Shown piece after piece: positions 1 to 8,574 of a DNA stretch of 64,000 bases; position 1 is the first letter of the stretch; every line of letters starts with the position of its first letter. Below the pieces are notes generated by a model that saw nothing but the letters and a program-made list of their open reading frames with translations, was not told the origin of the DNA and searched no databases. The position numbers and the translations under genes were made by a program. Origin of the DNA: CAZADA01 sp964568975 (GTDB lineage Bacteria > Pseudomonadota > Alphaproteobacteria > Caulobacterales > Maricaulaceae); NCBI GenBank assembly GCA_964568975.1, contig CAZMSO010000005.1, forward strand, positions 47,350-111,349, read 5' to 3'.

Positions 1-1182
1 CGCCACAGCGCCCACCACCGCCGACGGCTCGATCGCCATGGTCAGCGCTTGGCGCACGCGCACATCCGAAAACGGCGCTTCGCGAGTGTTGAAGGTGATG
101 AAGGTCGTCGCCAGGCTCGGGCTGACCTGCACATAATCCGGCAGCGTCTGGCGCACAGCGTTGATCCGGTCGCCCGGCACGTCGGGGTTTGCGTCCAGCT
201 CCCCCGCGCGCACCCGCTCCTCCACGATCTCAAAATCCGAGATGGGGTAAAAGATCACGTCATCGAAACAAACATTCGCCGCATCGTAAAAGCGCGGATT
301 TTTCCGCAAGACCACATGCTCGTCCACGCGCCAGTCCGCCAACGTGTAGGCGCCGTTGACGACGATGTTGGCGGGATCCGTCCACGCGTCGCCAAACCGG
401 TCGATCACGTGACGCGGCGCTGGCAACATGGAGTAATCCGCCAACAGCCCCGGTAAATACGGCGCGCCGTAATTCAAGCGGATCTCAAGCTGATCCGCGG
501 CCAGCGCGCGCACCCCTAGGGCCTCGGGGTCGCCGCCTTTGTGCAGCGCTTCAGCGCCCTCAATAATGAACAGCGACGGCGCGAACGGCGACTCGCTTTC
601 GGGCGCTAACACGCGGCGCACGCCGTAGACGAAGTCCTCCGCCGTCACGGGCGTCCCGTCCGACCATTGCGTGTCGCGCAGCCGAAATGTCCAAATCAGC
701 CCATCCTCGCTCACCCGCCAGCCGGCCACCACGGCGGGCGTGGGGTCGCCGAAGGCGTTTTCGGTGAACAAGCCGACGAACAAATCGCCGACAATAATGT
801 GCTCGGGATAGACCGCGGCTTTGATGGGATCGAGCGAGTTCGGCTCAGCAAGATTCCCGCGCCGCAGCACCAGACGATCCGCCGCCGGCGTGTCAGGGAT
901 GGGCGTTCCCTGGGGCGACGTTCCCTGGGATGACGTTCCCTGGGGCGACGTCCCTGGCGCGCCGCGCTGCGCCGCCGACGACGCGTCCACGCCCTCGCGC
1001 TCCGAGGTCGATGGGTTCACCCAATCGCACCCCGCGGCCAGGATCACCGCACCGGCCATGGCGACACCAAGCCACGCCGAGCGCGCGCCCGATCTCGGCC
1101 CCGCGCCAACCGAGGCCGCCACGGCCTCGCGATCGCCGCTCACGCGGCTTGCTTGCTCCCGTCTCACCCCACGTCCCCTCAT
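1..1182 (-). CDS. oppA: Oligopeptide ABC transporter substrate-binding lipoprotein (family 5), 3' end outside window
   Basis: The minus-strand frame is open from an ATG at 1182 to the left edge, 394 codons without a stop. It reads as an SBP family 5 (OppA/DppA) peptide-binding protein: an N-terminal hydrophobic stretch ending LAAGC (Cys52, lipobox), then family-typical segments such as EPNSLDP, SDGTPVTAEDF and VNGAYTL. The protein would be anchored in the inner membrane and deliver peptides to OppBC. About 38 residues precede the hydrophobic segment, so a later GTG start is possible. The linker after the lipobox carries a PQGTS repeat encoded by 15-base units. It lies 156 bases downstream of oppC on the same strand. 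The C-terminus is not in the window. Confidence 0.88.
   Translation of the reverse strand, partial: MRGRGVRREQASRVSGDREAVAASVGAGPRSGARSAWLGVAMAGAVILAAGCDWVNPSTSEREGVDASSAAQRGAPGTSPQGTSSQGTSPQGTPIPDTPAADRLVLRRGNLAEPNSLDPIKAAVYPEHIIVGDLFVGLFTENAFGDPTPAVVAGWRVSEDGLIWTFRLRDTQWSDGTPVTAEDFVYGVRRVLAPESESPFAPSLFIIEGAEALHKGGDPEALGVRALAADQLEIRLNYGAPYLPGLLADYSMLPAPRHVIDRFGDAWTDPANIVVNGAYTLADWRVDEHVVLRKNPRFYDAANVCFDDVIFYPISDFEIVEERVRAGELDANPDVPGDRINAVRQTLPDYVQVSPSLATTFITFNTREAPFSDVRVRQALTMAIEPSAVVGAVA
904..948. repeat. 15-base tandem repeat inside the oppA linker
   Basis: Three consecutive copies of a 15-base unit beginning gttccctggg lie at 904-918, 919-933 and 934-948, the middle copy differing by two bases, followed by a degenerate fourth. 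On the minus strand they encode a PQGTS-type repeat in the low-complexity linker between the lipidated cysteine and the binding domain. The unit is a multiple of three, so copy-number change would keep the frame. Confidence 0.85.
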
Positions 1183-1338
1183 TGCTTGCGTTCAGAGGCT
1201 GAACACCGCCGCGACCCGTGCGTGCAGGTCCGGTCAGGCGTCCAGGCGGCCATTCACCATAACGATGGTAACAGACGACATCACGGCGTCGACCGCCTGC
1301 ATGCGCCGAACGGCGCCTGCGGCCGCCCGGCGGCGCGC

Positions 1339-2271
1339 TCACCGGTCCTTCGGGTCGATCGCGTCGCGCAGCCCGTCGCCGATAAAGTTGAAACACAACA
1401 GCGTCGTCATCATTGTCGCCGCCGGAACGATCAGCGTCCATGGCTTGGTTTCGACATCTTGGGCGCCGGCGCTGATGAGCCCGCCAAGGGACGTCAACGG
1501 CTCCTGCACGCCCAAGCCGATAAAGCTCAAAAAGCTCTCCGCCAGGATCACCACGGGGATCGTCAGGGTCATGTAAATCACCACCGGCCCCAAAACATTA
1601 GGCACGACGTGGCGCGCAATGATCCGCGACGGCGTCACGCCCGCTGCGCGCGCAGCCTCGACAAACTCCCGGCTGCGCAAGCTGAGCGTCTGGCCGCGCA
1701 CAATGCGCGACATCGTCAACCACTCCACTGCGCCAATGGCGGCGAACATAATCACAAGCTTCAAAAAGGGCCGGCCGGTCGTGAAGTCCTGCGTCACAGC
1801 GAGCAGCAAGATCACAAGGAACACATACGGCAGCGAATACATCACATCGACGATGCGCATCATCACCTGATCCACACGCCCGCCGACGAACCCCGCGGTC
1901 GCGCCCCATGTCACGCCAATGACGAAACTCACCAGCGTCGCCACCACCCCCACCGTCAGCGACACCAAAAAGCCGACGGCCGTGCGCGCCACGAGATCGC
2001 GGCCCTGGGCGTCCGTGCCAAAGGGATGCAAGCGCTCCCAGGTCGGCGCGACGCCCACGCGATCGGTGTAAATTGTCTCAAAGCCGTGGGGCCACGCCGC
2101 CATCACCGCAAGCGCCGCTGCAAGCAACAACGCGAGCATCGCCATGCTCGCCACCGCCGCGCGGTTCGCAAACAGGCGCCGGCGCGCGTCCTCCCACAAG
2201 GAGCGTCCCTTGACCGCGGCGGCTTCTGCGACGGCCGCGCGCGCGCCTTGTGTGATCGGGGCGTCGATCAT
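1339..2271 (-). CDS. oppC: Oligopeptide ABC transporter permease OppC
   Basis: 310 residues. This is a BPD-type inner-membrane permease of the peptide/nickel family. An N-terminal OppC_N-like membrane segment (about residues 38-60) is followed by HPFGTDAQGRD (82-92), the usual OppC/DppC signature before the transport domain. The EAA loop that contacts the ATPase reads EAARAAGVTPSR from residue 205. Several further membrane segments follow to about residue 298. The ATG at 2269-2271 overlaps the oppB stop by four bases (ATGA), so the two permeases are translationally coupled. Which peptides it imports cannot be told from the sequence. Confidence 0.95.
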   Translation of the reverse strand: MIDAPITQGARAAVAEAAAVKGRSLWEDARRRLFANRAAVASMAMLALLLAAALAVMAAWPHGFETIYTDRVGVAPTWERLHPFGTDAQGRDLVARTAVGFLVSLTVGVVATLVSFVIGVTWGATAGFVGGRVDQVMMRIVDVMYSLPYVFLVILLLAVTQDFTTGRPFLKLVIMFAAIGAVEWLTMSRIVRGQTLSLRSREFVEAARAAGVTPSRIIARHVVPNVLGPVVIYMTLTIPVVILAESFLSFIGLGVQEPLTSLGGLISAGAQDVETKPWTLIVPAATMMTTLLCFNFIGDGLRDAIDPKDR

Positions 2272-3197
2272 GTCAAACGCACCTTGGGATCGAGCGCCGC
2301 GAGCGCCAAATCCGCCAGCAAATTCATCACAATGATCAAGGAAGCGTAGAGGATCACAACCCCCATCACGACGGTGTAGTCGCGCTGCAACGCCCCGATC
2401 ACGAATTGCCGCCCAATACCCGGCAACGCAAAAACTTGCTCAATCACTAACGATCCCGTCACCAGCGCCGCCGACGCCGGCCCGAGATAGCTCACTAAAG
2501 GCGGCAGGGCGGCGCGGAGGCCATGGCGCGCCACCACCCGCGCCGGCGACAAACCCTTGGCGCGGGCTGTGCGAATGTAGTTGGAGCGCAACACTTCGAT
2601 CATGCTTGCCCGCATCAATCGCGAAATGATCGCGATTTGCGGCAGCGCGAGCGTCACCACCGGCATCACCAGCCGCTCCACGGTGATCCGCCCCCGTTCC
2701 AAGCCGCCGGTCGGCAAAAGCTCCCAATGGACGCCCAAGAGCAATTGCAACAACGGACCGACCACAAAGGGCGGCACGCTGATCCCCACTAACGCCACCG
2801 CCATGACCGCAAAGTCGCTCGCTTGATTTTGCCGCAGCGCCGCCGTCGCGCCCAACACACCGCCAATCAGCAACGCCAGCACCAAAGACGACGCGCCGAC
2901 CGCAAAACTGACCGGCGCCCCCTCGGCGATGATCTCCGCCACGCTTTTGTCTTTATACTTCAGCGACGGACCGAGATCGCCACGCGCCAAATCGGCGATA
3001 TAGCCGAGGTATTGCTGCGCGACTGGCTTGTCCAAATCATAGGCGGCCAAAACCCGCTGCCGGATTTCAGGCGGCATGGGACGTTCTGTGTCGAACGGGT
3101 TGCCTGGCGCGGCGCGCATCATAAAGAAGGCCACCGTGATGATGACCATGACGGTGGGGATGGCCGCCAGAACGCGCCGAAGACTGTAGCTGATCAT
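2268..3197 (-). CDS. oppB: Oligopeptide ABC transporter permease OppB
   Basis: 309 residues starting MISYSLRRV at 3197. The frame is open a further 16 codons upstream, but that stretch looks unrelated and the chosen ATG gives the classic short N-terminus followed directly by the first membrane helix. OppB family marks include the periplasmic PGNPFD segment after TM1 and the EAA-like loop TARAKGLSPARVVARHG. Partner of OppC in the membrane channel. It is the first gene of the oppB-oppC-oppA group; the ATPase genes oppD and oppF are not seen and may lie beyond the left edge. Confidence 0.95.
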   Translation of the reverse strand: MISYSLRRVLAAIPTVMVIITVAFFMMRAAPGNPFDTERPMPPEIRQRVLAAYDLDKPVAQQYLGYIADLARGDLGPSLKYKDKSVAEIIAEGAPVSFAVGASSLVLALLIGGVLGATAALRQNQASDFAVMAVALVGISVPPFVVGPLLQLLLGVHWELLPTGGLERGRITVERLVMPVVTLALPQIAIISRLMRASMIEVLRSNYIRTARAKGLSPARVVARHGLRAALPPLVSYLGPASAALVTGSLVIEQVFALPGIGRQFVIGALQRDYTVVMGVVILYASLIIVMNLLADLALAALDPKVRLT

Positions 3198-3336
3198 AGG
3201 CGAAACAGTCCGTGTCCTGCGCCAACGCGTCGAGACCGGGCGCACAATATGCCGCGCCGCATCAACGGTTCCACGCAGCGTTTGTCCGTGTCAATCAAGG
3301 GCCACAGGCGCCGCAATGCGCGTGGGGAGAGCGGCC
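3198..3336. promoter_or_regulatory. Divergent intergenic region between oppB and the DUF442 gene
   Basis: This 139-base region separates oppB (minus) from the DUF442 gene (plus), so both promoters should lie here. A purine-rich ribosome binding site ggggaga at 3324-3330 precedes the plus-strand ATG at 3337. No clear sigma-70 boxes or operator palindrome could be picked out by eye. Confidence 0.4.
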
Positions 3337-3786
3337 ATGACGCCATTCTTTGACATCACAGAGCAGTTCGCGATCTCGGGTCCTTTGGCGGGCGCAGACC
3401 TCGCGCGCGCGGCTCACGACGGCTTCACCGTGGTGATCTCGAATTTGCCGCGCGAGGAAAGTTTCGGCCTCGACAGCGCCGAGAGCTTGGCCGCTGCAGC
3501 CGCTGACGCGGGCGTGCGTTTCGTTCACATTCCCGTCAGCATGGCCGAGATTGTCGGGGCGGAGTTCACGCTGCCGCCGGCCCAGATCGACGCGATGGCC
3601 GCCGCCCTTGATGGCGAGCGGGCGCTGGCGTTTTGCAAAGCCGGCACGCGCTCGCTTTTGATGTGGGCGCTGGCGGAGGTGAAGGCCAAGCGCGCGACGC
3701 CCGAGGCCGTGATGGCGGCGGCCGCCGCTGCGGGGATCGACCTGACGCCGTTGGGGGCGCGGCTGGCGGCTCTGTCTGAGCCGTGA
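3337..3786 (+). CDS. DUF442 / TIGR01244-type sulfurtransferase-phosphatase-like protein
   Basis: 149 residues. Resembles the beta-lactamase-hydrolase-like (Blh, DUF442) family: N-terminal FDITEQFAISGPL, then SNLPREES, and an active-site loop CKAGTRS with Cys100. The loop has four residues between Cys and Arg, as in rhodanese-like members, rather than the CX5R of protein tyrosine phosphatases. Related domains occur fused to sulfide dioxygenases, but here the domain stands alone and its substrate is unknown. Start at 3337 is chosen over an in-frame ATG at 3316 because ggggaga lies 6 bases upstream. Confidence 0.85.
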   Translation: MTPFFDITEQFAISGPLAGADLARAAHDGFTVVISNLPREESFGLDSAESLAAAAADAGVRFVHIPVSMAEIVGAEFTLPPAQIDAMAAALDGERALAFCKAGTRSLLMWALAEVKAKRATPEAVMAAAAAAGIDLTPLGARLAALSEP

Positions 3787-3912
3787 TCAGCCGTTATTTG
3801 GCTCCATTTGGGGGATCGGTATCGTTCAAACGCGGTGGGATGAGCTGGGCTCAAGCCGCGTGCGGGGCGGAAGCGGGCCGCTGGGGGGCTCGAATCGGGC
3901 TGGGAGGCCGAC

Positions 3913-4872
3913 ATGGCGCGTGCGTTTTGGCATGCAGAGTTTGAATGGCGGCTGGATCACGTGCGGGTTCGCGACACCGGAGCGGTCGTTCCGATCAGCG
4001 CGCCGATTGTTAAAGAGACGCTCGCGTGGATGACGTTTTACCTCGCCATCCAGCCGGTGCGGCTTGTGCGCACGCTGTTCGCGCGTCCGATCCGCGTCGG
4101 TTTCACGCCGAGCGCGCCGCCGCCTTGGTATCTGTTGTGGGCGACCTGCCGCGCCGCGGGGGCGCGCTTTGCGCCGCTGGAGGAGTGCGACGTCGCGTTT
4201 TATTTTGAGGACGTCACGGTGGGCGCGCCGCCGCGCCCGGTTCTGCCCGCCCATGCGCGGCGGGTGAATTTCGGCTGCACGGATGTCAGCAAGAGCCGCG
4301 TCGCGGCTGTGTTTGAGGAGGTGTTCGGCTACCCCCTTGCTGTGGATCCGGAGCGCTTTGAGGGCCCGTGTGTGGAGAAAGGCGAGGCCAACGGCGTCCA
4401 TGACGGGCGCGTGGTCCAATGCCCCGCCCCGCGCCGCCCGGGCAAGACGTATCAGCGCTTAGTCGACACCATCGCCCACGATGGGATGGTGGAGGACATT
4501 CGTTGCCCGACGGTCTTGGGCGAGATTCCTGTGGCCTTCATTAAGCGCCGTCCAGCCGAGACGCGCTTCGCCAACGCCAATTCGCAAGTGCGCCTGGTGG
4601 ATCCGGCTGATGTGCTGAGCGCCCAGGAGCGCCAACGCATCGCACACTTCGCCGCCGCCATGGGCCTGGAATGGGGCGGCGTGGACGTGTTGCGCGATCG
4701 TCGTGATGGTCGGCTATACATTGTCGATGTCAACAAAACGGACATGGGGCCGCCCACGGCTTTGAATTTGGTCGACCAAGTGCGCGCCGCGTTGCGGCTC
4801 GCGCGCGCCTTCCGCACCGCCTTCGCGCCGGATGCGCCGACGCCGCGCGCGCCGGCGGTCTCACACACCTAA
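3913..4872 (+). CDS. ATP-grasp-like protein of unknown substrate
   Basis: 319 residues. The C-terminal part resembles the metal-binding end of ATP-grasp ligases: WGGVDVLRD followed by YIVDVNKTDMGPP, with acidic and asparagine residues placed as in RimK-like enzymes. The N-terminal half, including a hydrophobic FYLAIQPVRLVRTLF stretch, is not recognised. No signal peptide. It precedes a metallo-beta-lactamase-fold gene by about 50 bases on the same strand, so the two may be co-transcribed. It could be a peptide or amino-acid ligase, or a capsule-related ATP-grasp protein; the assignment rests on motif pattern only. Confidence 0.55.
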   Translation: MARAFWHAEFEWRLDHVRVRDTGAVVPISAPIVKETLAWMTFYLAIQPVRLVRTLFARPIRVGFTPSAPPPWYLLWATCRAAGARFAPLEECDVAFYFEDVTVGAPPRPVLPAHARRVNFGCTDVSKSRVAAVFEEVFGYPLAVDPERFEGPCVEKGEANGVHDGRVVQCPAPRRPGKTYQRLVDTIAHDGMVEDIRCPTVLGEIPVAFIKRRPAETRFANANSQVRLVDPADVLSAQERQRIAHFAAAMGLEWGGVDVLRDRRDGRLYIVDVNKTDMGPPTALNLVDQVRAALRLARAFRTAFAPDAPTPRAPAVSHT

Positions 4873-4923
4873 GCGACGGCTTTGCTTTCCACGAACAAAA
4901 CACACGAGCAGCGATCCAAGACC

Positions 4924-5838
4924 ATGGCGACACAGATCCCTTTTAACCGCGAGATGAATTTCGAGTACGGCGCCGTCGACCAGTTGTCGCCGCGGATCCG
5001 TCGGGTCATTGCTGAAAACCCCGGACCGTTCACCTTCACGGGCACGGGCGTTTATATCATCGGCTCGGGCGAAGTCGCCGTGATTGATCCGGGCCCGGAC
5101 TTAGTCAGCCATCGCGACGCCCTCGATCGCGCTTTAGATGGCGAGCGGGTCACCCATGTGTTCGTCACCCATCACCACCTCGACCATTCGCCCCTGGCGC
5201 GCCCGCTCGCGCGCGACCATGGCTGTCCCGTTTATGGCTATGGCGCGCAGACACGCTTGCCCGTGGGCGGCGAAGTGCGCATGGAGGCGGGCGACGACAT
5301 TGGCTTCGCCCCGGATGTGGAGATCCGCGACGGCGCTGTGTTCCAAGGGCCTGACTGGACGATTGAGGCGCTCCACACACCGGGACACACGTCCAACCAC
5401 ATGTGCTACGCGCTCAGGGAAGAAAACACGCTCTTCTGCGGTGATCATGTCATGGCCTGGTCCACAAGCGTGGTGTCGCCTCCCGATGGAGACATGGGCG
5501 ATTACTTAAGTTCATTGCAGAAAATTCTCGATCGCAATTTTGATGTGCTGTGGCCGGCCCACGGCCCCGCCGTGGCCGACCCGCGGGCCATGCTGGAGGC
5601 TTACATCGCCCACCGCCGCGAGCGCGAACGTCAAATTATCACGCAATTAGAGGCCGGCCGCTCCCGGATCATCGACATGATCCCGGTGATGTACGCTGAC
5701 ATCGACAAAAAGCTCCACCCGGCGGCGGCCCATTCCATCCTCGCGCACATGCTGCAGCTGGTGAAAGAAGGCCGCGCCGTATGCGAGGGCGAGCCCGGGC
5801 TTCATTCCGATTACGCCTTAGCGGTCGCGGCGGCGTAA
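4924..5838 (+). CDS. MBL-fold metallo-hydrolase, LACTB2-like
   Basis: 304 residues. Metallo-beta-lactamase fold: the metal motif HxHxDH is seen as HHHLDH (His83, His85, Asp87, His88), followed by HTPGH and FCGDH. The C-terminal 60 residues (HPAAAHSILAHMLQLVKEG) resemble the winged-helix tail of the LACTB2 subgroup, which includes endoribonucleases as well as uncharacterised hydrolases. Start at ATG 4924 is preferred over a TTG at 4882 because the protein then begins directly with family sequence. It converges on pgi, with a strong palindrome over its stop codon. Confidence 0.9.
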   Translation: MATQIPFNREMNFEYGAVDQLSPRIRRVIAENPGPFTFTGTGVYIIGSGEVAVIDPGPDLVSHRDALDRALDGERVTHVFVTHHHLDHSPLARPLARDHGCPVYGYGAQTRLPVGGEVRMEAGDDIGFAPDVEIRDGAVFQGPDWTIEALHTPGHTSNHMCYALREENTLFCGDHVMAWSTSVVSPPDGDMGDYLSSLQKILDRNFDVLWPAHGPAVADPRAMLEAYIAHRRERERQIITQLEAGRSRIIDMIPVMYADIDKKLHPAAAHSILAHMLQLVKEGRAVCEGEPGLHSDYALAVAAA

Positions 5839-5848
5839 CGCCGCCGCG
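5826..5848. terminator. Palindrome over the MBL stop codon, possible bidirectional terminator
   Basis: An 11-base perfect inverted repeat (cgcggcggcgt and acgccgccgcg) separated by one base spans the TAA stop of the MBL gene and lies 12 bases before the pgi stop. It could form a very stable GC hairpin in either transcript. No T-run follows, so intrinsic termination is not certain; it may instead stabilise transcript ends. Confidence 0.45.
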
Positions 5849-5859
5849 AGGCCGTGGGA

Positions 5860-7494
5860 TCATCGCGCCGCCGCGCTCTCGCGCCCTGCGGCGATGGCGG
5901 CGTCGATGAGGGCGGCGGTGGAGGGATCGCGGTTTGTCGCGGCGCCGCCTCCCTCGAGCTCGGCGAGCACGGAGCTTGCGAGCTTTTTGCCAAGCTCCAC
6001 GCCCCATTGATCAAAAGGATTGATCCCCCACAGCGCGCCCGCAACGAACACGCGGTGCTCATAAAGCGCAATCAGCGCGCCCAGTGTCTCCGGCGCGAGG
6101 TCGCCCAGCAGGATGGTTGTGGAGCCACGTCCGCCCGGACACACCCGATGGGGCGCAAGCGCGCGCGCCTCCGCATCGCTCAGCCCCGCCGCCAAGCCTT
6201 CCGCCGTCGCTGCGTCGAGGTCGCGGCCATGCAAGAACGCTTCGCCCTGCGCGATCATGTGCGACAGGAGAATCCGCTGGTGCTCAGGCTGGGCTTCGCC
6301 ATCGTCCAACACGCCCACGAACTCCACCGGCACGGCGTCGCGACCCTGATGGAGCTGCTGGAAGAAGGCGTGCTGGGCGTTGGTTCCCTCCGCACCCCAC
6401 GTAATCGGCGCGGTCGGGCCGGCGGGCGCGCCGTCGAGCGTGACGCCCTTGCCGTTGGATTCCATCTCAAGCTGCTGGAGGTAAGCAGGCAAAAGCCTAA
6501 GCCGCCGCGCATAAGGGATCACAGCGCGGGTCGGCAGGCCGAGCGCGTTGCGGTTCCACACATCGAGCGCGCCGAGGAGGCAGGCGGCGTTCGCCTCCAG
6601 CGGCTCCTCCGCGAAGGCCGTGTCCTGGGCGGCTGCGCCCGCGCGCAAGGCGTCGAAGACACCGGCCTCAAGCCCCGCATCGACAGCGAGGCTCACCGCC
6701 GACCAGAGCGAATAGCGCCCGCCCACGCCCTCATCGAACGGAAAGATGGCGTCCGCAGCCACGCCGAAATCCGCCGCCCGGTCGGGCCGCGCAGTGACGA
6801 CGGCCATGTGCTGGGCGGCGGCCTCAGCGCCAAGCGCCTGGACCAGCCAGGCGCGCGCGGTCTCGGCGTTGCGGAAAGTCTCCTGGGTGGTGAAGGATTT
6901 CGAGACGGTCACGACCAGAGTCGTCTCAGGATCGAGGCCTTCCAGAGCGTCATTGATCTCCGCGCCGTCGACATTGGCGGCGAAGCGCACGTCCATGCCC
7001 GGCTCGCGGCGGCGCTTGAGCGCCTCCCAAATCAGGCGCGGCCCAAGGTCCGAGCCGCCAATCCCCACACTCACCACTGAGCGGATCGGGCGTCCTGACG
7101 CGCCCGTGCGGCGACCCTCGCGCAGGGCGGTGGTGAAGGCGCGCACGACCACGCGCTGTTCATTCGCGCGCGCGATCGCCTCAGCGCTCAGGCCGCCGCC
7201 GCGGGCGGCGGGGTGGAGCGCCGGGCGGCGCTCTGTGGGATTCACCTCGCCGCCCGAGAGGAGGCGCCGGCGGCGGTCGTCCACGCCCCGGGCGCGTGCG
7301 AGCGCCCGCAGCGCCTCAAGGCCAGCGGCGTCCACGCGGTGCTTTGCGGCGTCGATGGTGAGGCCGAGGCCTTGGCGGCGCAGGCGCGCCAGGCGCTCGG
7401 GCTCTTCGCGCACCAGGGCGAGCAGGTCCGCGTCTTTCACCCGTGCAGCCGCCGCCGCGACGGCCGCCCATTCCGGCGTGGTCTCTAATGCCAT
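5860..7494 (-). CDS. pgi: Glucose-6-phosphate isomerase
   Basis: 544 residues, normal for bacterial Pgi. Interconverts glucose 6-phosphate and fructose 6-phosphate in the cytoplasm. Recognised by VGIGGSDLGP (phosphate loop), SKSFTTQET, the signature VGGRYSLWSAVSLAV, GTNAQHAFFQQLHQG, and the C-terminal HRVFVAGALWGINPFDQWGVE-type block. The conserved lysine near the C-terminus is seen in VELGKK. Monocistronic by appearance, converging on the MBL gene. Start MALETTPEW at 7494 matches family N-termini. Confidence 0.97.
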   Translation of the reverse strand: MALETTPEWAAVAAAAARVKDADLLALVREEPERLARLRRQGLGLTIDAAKHRVDAAGLEALRALARARGVDDRRRRLLSGGEVNPTERRPALHPAARGGGLSAEAIARANEQRVVVRAFTTALREGRRTGASGRPIRSVVSVGIGGSDLGPRLIWEALKRRREPGMDVRFAANVDGAEINDALEGLDPETTLVVTVSKSFTTQETFRNAETARAWLVQALGAEAAAQHMAVVTARPDRAADFGVAADAIFPFDEGVGGRYSLWSAVSLAVDAGLEAGVFDALRAGAAAQDTAFAEEPLEANAACLLGALDVWNRNALGLPTRAVIPYARRLRLLPAYLQQLEMESNGKGVTLDGAPAGPTAPITWGAEGTNAQHAFFQQLHQGRDAVPVEFVGVLDDGEAQPEHQRILLSHMIAQGEAFLHGRDLDAATAEGLAAGLSDAEARALAPHRVCPGGRGSTTILLGDLAPETLGALIALYEHRVFVAGALWGINPFDQWGVELGKKLASSVLAELEGGGAATNRDPSTAALIDAAIAAGRESAAAR

Positions 7495-7895
7495 GATGCG
7501 CCCCCGCTCTGGTCAGCCGGCGCGAGCGCGCGGCGGCCTTCATCTCGCTGGGCGATAGCCGCGCTCGGCGCAGCGATCAAGGCGCGAACCGCTGAGGCCG
7601 CCGGGATCACGGCGTTCTGGGGCGCGGGGCGGCGTCCACGCCCATCCCCGCGCTGCGCTCTCTCGATGAGGGAGAGGGTGCGCGTGCATCCCCCCCTCCT
7701 CGAGGGTCGCCGCGGGCTCGCCCCGAGAAGCCCCGTTCGCGTTAGCCGTCATGTCCGAGCGTGACTTGAGCGTCCAAGGCCGATGTCCGTGGGATCCGCG
7801 GCTCTTGCTATGCTCACGCGAGGATGACGGCGATGGATGGGCCCATCAGCTGTGTGGACTCGCGGCGCAGGCGGACCTGAGCGCCGCTGTCCGCG
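7495..7895. other. Intergenic region without a supportable gene
   Basis: 401 bases lie between the pgi start and the redoxin stop. A 70-codon minus frame at 7540-7752 is open but has Arg/Ala/Pro-rich composition with no recognisable feature and is not called. A small inverted repeat of ctctc and gagag around 7658-7676 could fold as a hairpin. The pgi promoter should lie near 7495-7600, but no clear boxes were found. Confidence 0.4.
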
Positions 7896-8546
7896 TCAGC
7901 TCGCGTACTTCACCGTGCAGCCATAAGCGACGGTGCTCGCGACCGCGGGGGGTTCCCCGGCTTCCACCGCCGCGAGCGCCGCGCGCACGTAATTGGTGCG
8001 CTCTTGCGGTGTTTGCTTCCGCGCTTCAGGGCTTTCCTGGCGGTTGTCGATGGCGCCCTGATAAACGAGCGCGCCCTCGTGAATCACGAACATGTGCGGC
8101 GTGGTCGCCGCTGCATAGAGCCGGCCCACCTCGCCCTCAGGATCCAGCAGAACCGCCGTCGGCGACGCGCCGCGGTCGTCGGTCAAGGCGTTGGCTTTCG
8201 CGCCGTCGACATAGCCTTGCTTGCCCGGCGCGGAGGACACCACCGTCAGCCACGTCACGCCATCGGCGGTGGCTTCGGCCTGCAGCTCTTGCATGTTGTT
8301 GGAATCATAATGGGCTTTGACATAGGGGCAGCCGTGATTGGTCCACTCCAGCACCACCGTGCCGTCAGCGTAATCCGACAGCGTGTGCTCCACGCCGTCG
8401 GAGTCCACCGCGGTGAAATCCGGCGCGCGCGCGCCCACGGCCAAATCGTCAGCCTTCGCGGCGGCGCCGGAGGCCAAGGCCGCAACAGTCAGAAACGCCG
8501 CAGCTCCAGCGCCGGCGGCCAATCGCACTTGGCGGTCATGCATCAT
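7896..8546 (-). CDS. Periplasmic redoxin (AhpC/TSA-like thioredoxin-fold protein) with a single active-site cysteine
   Basis: 216 residues with an N-terminal signal peptide (hydrophobic about residues 8-30, ending ASGAAA). The thioredoxin-fold redoxin domain begins VGARAPDF; the active site reads NHGCPYVKAHY with Cys73 and no partner cysteine in a CxxC. Later VLLDPEGEVGRLY and the cis-proline region TTPHMFVI agree with the peroxiredoxin-like group. A second Cys lies near the C-terminus (AYGCTVKY). The gene follows dsbD by 28 bases on the same strand, so electrons from DsbD are a reasonable supply. Substrate unknown. Confidence 0.88.
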   Translation of the reverse strand: MMHDRQVRLAAGAGAAAFLTVAALASGAAAKADDLAVGARAPDFTAVDSDGVEHTLSDYADGTVVLEWTNHGCPYVKAHYDSNNMQELQAEATADGVTWLTVVSSAPGKQGYVDGAKANALTDDRGASPTAVLLDPEGEVGRLYAAATTPHMFVIHEGALVYQGAIDNRQESPEARKQTPQERTNYVRAALAAVEAGEPPAVASTVAYGCTVKYAS

Positions 8547-8574
8547 GGGTCCATCCCCTGTCTTTGCGTAATGC

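Noticed and set aside
1153..2349. 398-codon plus-strand frame
   Set aside because: Antisense to oppC; His/Arg-rich composition, no motif.
3880..3912. ctcgaatcgggc looked like a tRNA T-loop
   Set aside because: No cloverleaf could be built around it and no acceptor stem or anticodon arm is present.
5854..7080. 408-codon plus-strand frame
   Set aside because: Antisense to pgi, which is unmistakable; the product is Arg/His-rich shadow sequence.
7540..7752. 70-codon minus-strand frame between pgi and the redoxin gene
   Set aside because: Low-complexity composition and no ribosome binding site or similarity; considered non-coding.
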